DNA from: Anabaena cylindrica PCC 7122
GTDB taxonomy: Bacteria > Cyanobacteriota > Cyanobacteriia > Cyanobacteriales > Nostocaceae
Length of the DNA stretch: 64,000 bases
NCBI RefSeq assembly: GCF_000317695.1
Contig: NC_019771.1
Span: 2,236,001 to 2,300,000 of the forward strand
Direction of reading: 5' to 3'
The position numbers and the translations under genes are program-made. The notes below the pieces were generated by a model. It saw only the letters and a program-made list of their open reading frames with translations. It searched no databases and was not told the origin of the DNA. This document shows, piece after piece, positions 1 to 7,065 of the stretch; within the stretch, counting starts at the first letter, position 1; each line of letters begins with the position of its first letter.

Positions 1-1015
1 CTGCTAAGGCTTTTGATTTTTTGAGTTGGGTTTGTTCCGCAGATTGGAAATAGACCAACACTCCAATTAGTGTTCCCGCCAAAGCTAAGATTGCTAAAGC
101 GATGATATCTAGGAGTTTGAGTTGAGATTCAATATTTTCACGGGGAATGACCAGTGCTACTGACCAGTTAGCTTCTTTGAGGGGGATAAAGGCCACATAT
201 TTGATGGTTTTGTCAATGTTGACTAATTCGATCCCCTGTTGCTTATTTACCATCTTTCGAGCGATCGCAGCTAAACCTCGATCTGCGGACTCAACCAATT
301 TCAGCCCCGGCTTTTCAATTGTGGTCATGAAGTCGGGGTTGGGATGAACGATCGCTTGACCGGCGGAGTTGAGTGTAAAAGCATAGCTATTGTTGCCGTA
401 TTTGAGTGTCTCTGTGACATACTTGATGCGATTAACGGAAACGCTACCATGCACTACACCGATGGGCGAACTTGATGGATTTCCATCTCTGCGGATAGGA
501 ACTGAAATTGGTACTGATGACATGCCATTTGCTCTAGCAACCATCGGATCACCGACATGGACATACCCTGCTATTGACCTTTGGAACCAGCGACGATCTG
601 TAACATTTGCTCGCTTACTGTTGGGGACTGTACTCTCTCGCCATCCATCTGGTGTGGTTAAACCAAAGAGTGAAAAATCTTCAATTCGCTGGTCTTCTGC
701 TATTAAATATTTACTGGCGACCGACCAATCCACTGAGCGCACGATATCTGTGTTTGCCAACATCTCCACTTTAACTTTGAGAATTGCCAACCAGTGATCA
801 ATCTCATCTCGGCTCTGCGTCACTTCTGACAGCACTTGATTCTTGAGATTGGCTAACATGATACTTCGCACGGTCTGATAGCTGAAATAAGCGCCTAAAA
901 CTACAAATAAAGTAGTACCACCTACAATTACCTTAGCTAACAGGCTACGTGAAGGTTTACTAGAGTTTGTAGAAAGGAATGAGGGCGAATCGTAAATATT
1001 TTTAGTCAGATTCAT
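1..1015 (-). CDS. Cache-domain membrane sensor protein, C-terminus off the left edge
   Basis: An open frame of 338 codons starts at 1015 on the minus strand and runs off the left edge without a stop. The product has a short cytoplasmic N-terminus, a membrane segment near residues 27-48 and a periplasmic region of about 250 residues. That region has dCache_1 (PDC) features, including DRRWFQRSIAG and INVDKT/YVAFIPLKEANWSVALVIP-like stretches. A second membrane segment follows near residues 305-325. This layout is usual for sensor histidine kinases, chemoreceptors or diguanylate cyclases, whose output domain would lie outside the window. Ligand and output are unknown. The cache call is fairly safe; the class of output is not. 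Confidence 0.75.
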   Translation of the reverse strand, partial: MNLTKNIYDSPSFLSTNSSKPSRSLLAKVIVGGTTLFVVLGAYFSYQTVRSIMLANLKNQVLSEVTQSRDEIDHWLAILKVKVEMLANTDIVRSVDWSVASKYLIAEDQRIEDFSLFGLTTPDGWRESTVPNSKRANVTDRRWFQRSIAGYVHVGDPMVARANGMSSVPISVPIRRDGNPSSSPIGVVHGSVSVNRIKYVTETLKYGNNSYAFTLNSAGQAIVHPNPDFMTTIEKPGLKLVESADRGLAAIARKMVNKQQGIELVNIDKTIKYVAFIPLKEANWSVALVIPRENIESQLKLLDIIALAILALAGTLIGVLVYFQSAEQTQLKKSKALA

Positions 1016-1743
1016 GGTGAGTTTTACTTGAGGATTTAAAATGACAAGCGGATTGTTATAGCCTTTCCTACTCTAGTTAGATACAAAATTACCCCTCCCC
1101 AACCCTCCCCTTGGTAAGGGCGGGTGGGGTGTATTTCATGAGCTTGAGAATTGCTATATACCAAGCACAAATAATAGTTTTGCCATCCTTGATGAACTAG
1201 TCCACGATTCAATGTTTGTCCTGGAACTAGGGAAAATAATTAGTTCAGGAAAGGAAACACCAGTTCTAGCCGGAAAAAATGCATTAAATTGTCTCGAATA
1301 TTGCCCAGAAAAATCCATAGAAAAACAGAAGAGTGGAAATATTTTTAGAGTCCTATTCAAAACCGCCACAGCAGATAATTTTAGATTTCCAGTGGCGGTG
1401 TGCCAATTGAAAAACTAAAGCAATATATTTAAAGAACAAGAAACACCAACAAAGTAAATAAAATAGAAAGAAAGAAAGGCAATTTATCAAATTTAAATGC
1501 CCGACCCTTCGTTAGGGGAAGGAACGGGGGGCAGGGGGAAACAGACCCTTAACGTCAGCAGCTGCGAACCATTACGGAGCAAGGGTTTAAGACCCCCACT
1601 AAAAAAGAGTTTCAGCGGCTTCAAATCAGGAAGGGTTGAATCCCATGCATGATTTACTCCTTTTGCCTTCTGCAATCGTATTCTAAAATAGCTAAACATT
1701 TTTGCGTAAATACTTGGTATTCTGAAAGGCGCATAAATTCGTT
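1016..1743. other. Intergenic region with degenerate repeats
   Basis: No convincing gene is visible; the short frames here lack family features and ribosome sites. An inverted C/G-rich stretch (cccctcccc facing ggggtggggt, about 1091-1131) resembles repeat debris common in cyanobacterial spacers. At 1501-1640 lies a GC-richer block with gggggcaggggg and a segment around gggtttaagaccccc that looks like a dispersed repeat. I cannot assign it further. Confidence 0.5.
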
Positions 1744-3105
1744 TCAAGTAAGTAATTCTACCCGTAACTCATTGACAACCCGATCTAATCCGACGGAATG
1801 GGCTGCTTTAAATAATAAGCGATCGCCCTCCTGCATATAATTCTTTAATCTCGCTACCAAATCGGTATGGGTGAGAAAACACTCAGAAGGTATACCAACA
1901 GCACTTTTAGCGATGTTTTCCGCATCTTCTCCATCAACCAAAACTAGCAAACCATCTAACTGCAAATTCTGCACCATTTCGCCAACTTGTTGATGCAGTT
2001 GTGGGGATCTTGCCCCTAATTCCTTCATTGCCCCCAAAACAGCTATTTTCCGCTTTCCAGGGGTATCTGCCAATAACTGCAACGCCGCTAACATGGCTTC
2101 TGGGGCAGCATTATAGGTTTCATCTAAAATCAAAATATCATTAGGTAAGGTAAATCGTTGCGATCGCCCATCAGGCATATTCACAACTACGCCATTTTGT
2201 AGAGATTTCCAATCTATTTCTAATACCTTAGCTACTGCTAAAGCTGCTAAAAAATTAATAGCATTATGACGACCAGGCAACGGTAAAGGTAAACGCATTC
2301 CTGCCACTTCTACCACTTCGTTATCAATTAACTTCCCTTGAATATCCCCACCAGAAAAGCCATAACTAATCACCTTCCCCTGCCAAAATCTCGCCGCTGT
2401 CTCCATTAATAAGGGACTATCATGATTGAGAATCGCCACACTATCACCAGGCATTTCTGCTAATAATTCACATTTCGCCTCAGCTATGGCTAATTCTGAA
2501 CCGAGTAACTCAATATGTGCCGTTCCCACATTGGTAATTACTCCAATAGTTGGTTTAGCGATTTGCGTTAGTTCGGCAATTTGTCCCCTTCCCCGCATTG
2601 CCATTTCTATCACAGCAAAATCATCTTCTGCACCGAGTTCTAACAAGGTTTTTGGGACACCAATTTCGTTATTGAAATTCCCATAGGTTTTGTGAACTCT
2701 TCCCTGAGTGGCTAAAACTGCGGCGATTATTTCCTTGGTTGTGGTTTTACCCACCGAACCTGTTACCCCAATCACCGGTATAGCAAAGGAATCACGCCAC
2801 CATCTAGCAATTTGCTGATATGCCTTGAGGGTGTCTTTCACCTGCAAAACCGGGAATCCAGGATTTTTATAGTCGTAATCTACAATAGCTGCGATCGCAC
2901 CTTTAGCGATCGCAATCTCCACAAAATCATGTCCATCAAATTTTTCCCCTCGTAAAGCCATAAATACTTCACCAGGTTGCAAAATTCTGGTATCTGTTTG
3001 CATACCAATGCCCAATTGAGCTAAAGCAGATACAGATACGTTAACAGGATTTGCTAAAAGAACTTCAACCAGTTGGGATAAAGTGGCCGATACAGACATA
3101 CTCAA
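1744..3105 (-). CDS. murF: UDP-N-acetylmuramoyl-tripeptide--D-alanyl-D-alanine ligase
   Basis: This is a full-length (453 aa) Mur ligase, the cytoplasmic enzyme that adds D-Ala-D-Ala to UDP-MurNAc-tripeptide. An N-terminal domain (about 1-100) binds the UDP substrate. The ATP loop GVTGSVGKTTTKE lies near residue 117, followed by NFNNEIGVPKTLLEL, the family substrate region. The central HNAINFLAALAVA and the DETYNAAPEAMLAAL segment are typical of MurF rather than MurC, D or E. A C-terminal Mur ligase domain follows. The gene stands alone here, with no dcw cluster around it, as is common in cyanobacteria. An alternative start two codons downstream (also Met) cannot be excluded. Confidence 0.96.
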   Translation of the reverse strand: MSMSVSATLSQLVEVLLANPVNVSVSALAQLGIGMQTDTRILQPGEVFMALRGEKFDGHDFVEIAIAKGAIAAIVDYDYKNPGFPVLQVKDTLKAYQQIARWWRDSFAIPVIGVTGSVGKTTTKEIIAAVLATQGRVHKTYGNFNNEIGVPKTLLELGAEDDFAVIEMAMRGRGQIAELTQIAKPTIGVITNVGTAHIELLGSELAIAEAKCELLAEMPGDSVAILNHDSPLLMETAARFWQGKVISYGFSGGDIQGKLIDNEVVEVAGMRLPLPLPGRHNAINFLAALAVAKVLEIDWKSLQNGVVVNMPDGRSQRFTLPNDILILDETYNAAPEAMLAALQLLADTPGKRKIAVLGAMKELGARSPQLHQQVGEMVQNLQLDGLLVLVDGEDAENIAKSAVGIPSECFLTHTDLVARLKNYMQEGDRLLFKAAHSVGLDRVVNELRVELLT

Positions 3106-3453
3106 TCATCAATAAAAGTTAATTAGAGAACTCCACAAAAAAGATGAACTGCTTGCAGCAGCGCTTCGCTATCCAATCTTGTGGGATGGGCATCCTGCCC
3201 GTCCTTGTATTATTTAGCAGACATCTTGCCTGCACCACAAGAAATTTTGGGATATTTTTTATTTGGAAGTCTCTTACCAAATCCTACAATCCTTATGGTC
3301 AATTAGTAATTAGTAATTCATAATTAGGACTTGCTGATAGCGTGGAGTCAGCCATATAAACATAAAAGCTTGATAAATCAATAGCTTCAGGGTAATTCCA
3401 GGTGTAAAAAATACAAGAAATAAACCTTAATCCTCAAAAATCGCTGACAAAAA
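3106..3453. other. Intergenic region with dispersed repeat
   Basis: No gene is visible. It contains a GC-rich repeat unit at 3178-3201 that recurs inverted at 4467-4490 (CTTGTGGG[A/G]TGGGCATC[C/T]TGCCCG). The rest is AT-rich spacer with taattagtaattcataatta-type low-complexity sequence. Confidence 0.55.
3178..3201 (+). repeat. Dispersed GC-rich repeat, copy 1
   Basis: CTTGTGGGATGGGCATCCTG and the following CCCG match the reverse complement of 4467-4490 with two differences. The unit is partly palindromic (GGGCAT/ATGCCC type). Its function is unknown. Confidence 0.6.
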
Positions 3454-3771
3454 TTATTCAGACTCTTTACCTAAATAAGATTGGTGACTATGACGCACAT
3501 GAAGAATTGCTACAACGTCTTCTTCGACTACAAACAAAACTCGATATTTTCTTTGTTTTCCAATCCAGAGTTGTCGAATTTCACTACCAATTACTTTTGC
3601 CTCTGGTGCTATGGTACAGCGATTAGGAAATTTTTGTAGTGATTCTATAGTATCTTGAAGTTCATAATACCAATTGTTTGCTATTTCAGGACTGAGGTTA
3701 TCACACATCCAACGATAGGCTGTTTCGATTTCTTGAAAAGCAGTAGGTTGAATAATAACTTGGTAATTCAT
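3454..3771 (-). CDS. RelE/ParE-family toxin of a type II toxin-antitoxin pair
   Basis: At 105 aa it has the length and layout of a RelE/ParE mRNA interferase or gyrase poison. It begins with IIQPTAFQEIETAYRWM, followed by a helical segment, then REL-type strands with RQLWIGKQRKYRVLFVVEEDVVAILHVRHSHQSYL. The closing strand with the HVRHS motif is typical of ParE-like proteins. The start codon overlaps the stop of the upstream antitoxin gene by 4 bp (ATGA), showing translational coupling. The cellular target cannot be told from sequence. Confidence 0.85.
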   Translation of the reverse strand: MNYQVIIQPTAFQEIETAYRWMCDNLSPEIANNWYYELQDTIESLQKFPNRCTIAPEAKVIGSEIRQLWIGKQRKYRVLFVVEEDVVAILHVRHSHQSYLGKESE

Positions 3772-4034
3772 GAGCGAGGTGGAATGTTAAATTTGTGTTG
3801 TAGGGTTGCCAAGGCTTGATTGGCAGGAATTCCTTCACCCTGCTCAAATTCATCCAGTCCTTTACGAATACCTACTATTGTTTCTAGGTAATCAATTCGC
3901 TCTAAGAGTTCTCGATATGTGCTTGGGGTCTGTTTTGGGGGGGTTTTCAGTGATTGCAAGAAACTCAGTAGATCTTCTAGGATTTCGTTGGGGGTGTTGT
4001 CAATTTCTTGTAAGAGCAATTCTTTGATAGTCAT
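3768..4034 (-). CDS. Antitoxin partner of the ParE-like toxin
   Basis: This 88-aa acidic protein is directly upstream of, and overlaps by 4 bp, the ParE-like gene at 3454-3771. Its N-terminal MTIKELLLQEIDNTPNEILEDL resembles cyanobacterial DUF2281-like antitoxins. The C-terminal half (IRKGLDEFEQGEGIPANQA) resembles the toxin-wrapping tail of many RelB/ParD-type antitoxins. Order (antitoxin first) and overlap support the role; the family name is uncertain. It probably represses its own promoter as a complex, which is inferred from the class. Confidence 0.75.
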   Translation of the reverse strand: MTIKELLLQEIDNTPNEILEDLLSFLQSLKTPPKQTPSTYRELLERIDYLETIVGIRKGLDEFEQGEGIPANQALATLQHKFNIPPRS

Positions 4035-4466
4035 TACAGTTAATCGCTGAGATTTATGTTTTTATTATAGCGATCGCACCTCTCTGCTTCCTAACAATAG
4101 GCGATACTGTCTCTACGAGACCCAAAACAGATATTGTTTTTGTCTTCAATTACAGTTTTATCAGCCCAACCAGCACACATTCCTAAATGTCTGGATGCGA
4201 TCGCAGTTACAAAACTTCATTAAGGAATATTTATCCGAGAAAACACAGAAAAGATACAGCGGTCTTCTTTATTAAAAAAATATATTTCCGAATAATAGTA
4301 ATTATGTACTGTAAAAAATATTTTTCCTGCTCTTCATCAATGGCGTTTAGTCAGCCAATTTCCTGTGTAGAGTCATACCCCTGATTCGTCATCAATAAAG
4401 AAAAAATCAAGCTTGTTTTTTCTTCCCCCTACTAAGCTGTTGTGCATTTAATTTGTATAAGTCTGG

Positions 4467-4490
4467 CGGGCAAGATGCCCACCCCACAAG
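4467..4490 (-). repeat. Dispersed GC-rich repeat, copy 2 (inverted)
   Basis: Reverse complement of the unit at 3178-3201 with two substitutions. The two copies flank the toxin-antitoxin pair as an inverted pair 1.3 kb apart, which may be chance or a remnant of movement. Confidence 0.6.
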
Positions 4491-4698
4491 ATTTAAACAT
4501 TTTAGGATTATCAAATTTAGGTGCTTAACAGCTTATCAATAACCGTCCCGATAGCGGTACAGTTACCTGCGCGGTTGACCACTTCCAGGTAAACCTGCAA
4601 CGCTGTGAGACTTGTAGGGCTTGCTGTTCCCATGATTAACACGAAGGGAACACGCACAGAGAATTTTTTGGTCGCTGAAACACACCTAGAAAGTGAAC

Positions 4699-4836
4699 TT
4701 AGTGTTCTCCTGTTTTTTCAATCGTCTCAATCACTGCCAAACCTATACTCGAAGCTGCAATTAAAAGAATTGCTGAGATCAAATAGGCATTGGCCAACAT
4801 TCGGAGGGCATCGTCAAAAAACATATAGGTGGTCAT
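4699..4836 (-). CDS. Small single-pass membrane protein (45 aa), unknown function
   Basis: A 45-codon frame preceded by AAGGTGA at a normal spacing for a ribosome site. The product starts MTTYMFFDDALRMLANAY, has one hydrophobic helix (LISAILLIAASSIGLAV) and ends IETIEKTGEH. Composition, Shine-Dalgarno-like sequence and a single clean membrane segment favour a real gene over the competing antisense frame. I do not recognise a family. Confidence 0.5.
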   Translation of the reverse strand: MTTYMFFDDALRMLANAYLISAILLIAASSIGLAVIETIEKTGEH

Positions 4837-5119
4837 TTGTTCACCTTCAGAACTTTAAGCGGTCGCTAGTACTATTAATGTCTCAGCATCCAGATGGATT
4901 GATCTTGCTGATTAATCCCCAGCTATAGCATCTTAACAAAACTTTAGCTCTTTCAGGAGATCATGACAAATTTTTATCGCTAAAGATTTGATAAATTTAG
5001 CCCTGATTTGGTGAGAGACAATACAGAAAAATACTATAAGTAAAAATAGCGTCACTCCTAAGAACCGTAAACACTTTTATAATTCCGTGTCATTGATTAC
5101 ATCTACCGAGAGGAAGATC

Positions 5120-5671
5120 ATGGAATATTTACATTTGGCAATATCCACCAATCGCCTATTATTACAGCCGATATCACTCAAATATAAAGAAGATATTTTT
5201 CGAGAATTCACTCCTGAAATTACAACTTATTTATATGCTGCCCCACCTAGAGAAATTGAAGATACTGAATTTTTCATTAATGAATCTTTACTAGAAATGC
5301 AAAAAGGAGAGGATTTAATAGTTGTGATTTTAAAGAAAGATTCTCAAGAATTTTTAGGTTGTAGTGGCATACATAAAATTAATAGTAAATCGCCCCAAAC
5401 TGGAATTTGGTTAAAAAAATCAGCACATAATCAAGGCTATGCTACAGAAGCAATTAGATCCTTGAAACAATGGGCTGATGATAACTTAGATTACAAGTAT
5501 CTGAGATATCCTGTAGATAGTGAAAATGCTTCCAGCCGCAGGATTGTAGAAAAGCTAGGAGGGCAAATTTATCTAAAATACAAGCATATTAATTTGAGTG
5601 GCAGAATCTTAAATATACTTGAGTATAGAATCCACAAATCAGCAGATATACTTCGCAAGACCACAATTTGA
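5120..5671 (+). CDS. GNAT-family N-acetyltransferase (RimJ/RimL-like)
   Basis: A 183-aa acetyltransferase of the Acetyltransf_3 type, predicted to transfer an acetyl group from acetyl-CoA to a protein N-terminus or small amine. It shows TNRLLLQPISLKYKEDIF at the N-terminus, a central FLGCSGIHKIN strand, the GIWLKKSAHNQGYATEAIRSLKQWA acetyl-CoA loop region and ENASSRRIVEKLGG near the C-terminus, all in family order. I chose the start at 5120 because GAGG lies 6 bases upstream; an in-frame ATG-like extension back to 5087 has no ribosome site. The substrate is unknown. Confidence 0.85.
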   Translation: MEYLHLAISTNRLLLQPISLKYKEDIFREFTPEITTYLYAAPPREIEDTEFFINESLLEMQKGEDLIVVILKKDSQEFLGCSGIHKINSKSPQTGIWLKKSAHNQGYATEAIRSLKQWADDNLDYKYLRYPVDSENASSRRIVEKLGGQIYLKYKHINLSGRILNILEYRIHKSADILRKTTI

Positions 5672-5752
5672 GCTTTTGCTTAAAGGGCATATCATAGATG
5701 TAAAAACGCAACTTATTACCTTCTCAAGTATATTTATACTAAAAATACAGCA

Positions 5753-6664
5753 CTAGCCTAAACAGCGTTCAATAGTGGCAACCACTGATTTTGATAATGA
5801 TGATAAATCATAGCCACCTTCCAACCCAAATAAGATTTTGCGAGTTACACCTAAACAATATTCTGTGAATAAACCAAAATCTTCAGGTTGCAAATTGACA
5901 CTTGCTAAAGGATCATCTGCCAAGGCATCATAACCAGCACTAATAATCAGTAAATCTGGCTGAAACTTATTCAAAAAAGGTAAAATCAAACTTTTCCACA
6001 GGGGTTGATAGACATTAATATCACTACCAGGGGGTAAAGGTAAATTGAGAACATTTTGATGTAAACCTTTTTCGGAAGCTTTCCCAGTACCGGGATAAGC
6101 TGGGTATTGATGTAGAGAACAATATGCAATTTGTGAGTGAGTCTCCACGATTGCTTGAGTACCATTCCCATGATGTACATCCCAGTCTAAGATAGCGACG
6201 CGGTTAACTCCAGGTTGTTGTAAAGCATATAAAGCAGCAATAGCCGCATTAGAAAATAAGCAAAATCCCATTCCTGCATCACTTTCGGCATGATGTCCCG
6301 GTGGACGCGCTAATACAAAAGCGGGATTTTCTTTTGCTAAAACCACATCTACCCCTTCTAACCAAGCGCTAACCGCTAATAAAGCCACATCATAGCTACG
6401 GGGAGAAATGGGGGTGTCTCCATCTAAATAACCACCACCACTGGAAGCAATCGCTTGTAGTTTGCTAATGTATGTTGCAGTATGGGCAGTTTCTATCCAA
6501 GACATCAACCCTAATTTGAGGGTAGGAGATAGCCATTCTATTTTTTCTGCGAAGCTGGCACTTTTCAAAGCGTTAACAATAGCTATTAATCGTTCCGGTT
6601 TTTCGGGATGATAGCGTCCGGTTTGGTGTTCTAGAAATTCATCAGAATATATGACTGGTAGCAT
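5753..6664 (-). CDS. Histone deacetylase-like (AcuC/HDAC superfamily) amidohydrolase
   Basis: This 303-aa protein is a zinc-dependent deacetylase of the arginase/deacetylase fold. It has YHPEKPERL near the N-terminus, ARPPGHHAE with the tandem active-site histidines, GFCLFSNAAIAAL, and VAILDWDVHHGNGTQ with Asp and His metal ligands. SAGYDALADDPLA supplies another Asp ligand, and LEGGYD ends the active site. In bacteria such proteins act on acetyl-lysines, acetylpolyamines or similar; the substrate here is unknown. It is a single gene between a divergent acetyltransferase and a small unknown gene on the same strand 42 bp upstream. Confidence 0.93.
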   Translation of the reverse strand: MLPVIYSDEFLEHQTGRYHPEKPERLIAIVNALKSASFAEKIEWLSPTLKLGLMSWIETAHTATYISKLQAIASSGGGYLDGDTPISPRSYDVALLAVSAWLEGVDVVLAKENPAFVLARPPGHHAESDAGMGFCLFSNAAIAALYALQQPGVNRVAILDWDVHHGNGTQAIVETHSQIAYCSLHQYPAYPGTGKASEKGLHQNVLNLPLPPGSDINVYQPLWKSLILPFLNKFQPDLLIISAGYDALADDPLASVNLQPEDFGLFTEYCLGVTRKILFGLEGGYDLSSLSKSVVATIERCLG

Positions 6665-6705
6665 GGACTAGAAAAGTCAAAACACTGAATCTAATTCTAA
6701 CCTGA

Positions 6706-6924
6706 CTAATCTTTACTCAAACCGGTCATGTCATTGTCGGGTTCATCTACCATATCAGGAACTAAAGCTGGATTTCCGCGTTTTTCGGTTGCTGATTGTT
6801 CTCGGATAACATCATCCATTTTTGGTGGATGTTTAATTTTGTCCAGTAACTCTGGACTTAATTGTGATACTTCTTCTTCAGGTTTCAGCTTTTCGGCTTG
6901 ATTGGGAACTGTTTCTTGATTCAT
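6706..6924 (-). CDS. Small hydrophilic protein (72 aa), unknown
   Basis: A 72-residue, acidic, proline-rich protein without cysteine or membrane segment, probably largely disordered. The start at 6924 reads MNQETVPNQAEKLKPEEE. A middle segment, QLSPELLDKI, faintly resembles the helical end of double-glycine leaders such as the LSDEQLEKI of the peptide at 10300, but no GG follows. It is divergent from the export ABC gene (start-to-start gap 141 bp) and just upstream of the deacetylase gene. I do not recognise a function. Confidence 0.6.
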   Translation of the reverse strand: MNQETVPNQAEKLKPEEEVSQLSPELLDKIKHPPKMDDVIREQSATEKRGNPALVPDMVDEPDNDMTGLSKD

Positions 6925-7065
6925 GAATTTTTTTACAACTTTACCAACCTAGCCTAAACAATCTGATTGTTAAATTTACCTATCTATAGGCTTAATTGTG
7001 ATCTAAAAATTCATCAGCTAAAAGACTTAGTAACATAAAATAATTTTTGACTTAGTTGAATATTT

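Larger units (their letters stand above)
4035..5119. other. Long spacer with a small membrane ORF and a repeat
   Basis: About 1.1 kb without a recognised larger gene. It contains the inverted GC-rich repeat (4467-4490), a small minus-strand ORF (4699-4836), and an unexplained GC-richer stretch (4540-4630, around gtcccgatagcggtacagtt). Plus-strand frames at 4187-4384 and 4605-4928 have no family likeness, and the second is antisense to the better-supported small ORF. Confidence 0.5.

Noticed and set aside
1154..1418. Overlapping short frames on both strands
   Set aside because: No ribosome sites or family features; mutually overlapping, so at most one could be real, and neither is supported.
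4605..4928. A 107-codon plus-strand frame
   Set aside because: No family likeness and no ribosome site; it is antisense to the better-supported small membrane ORF at 4699-4836.
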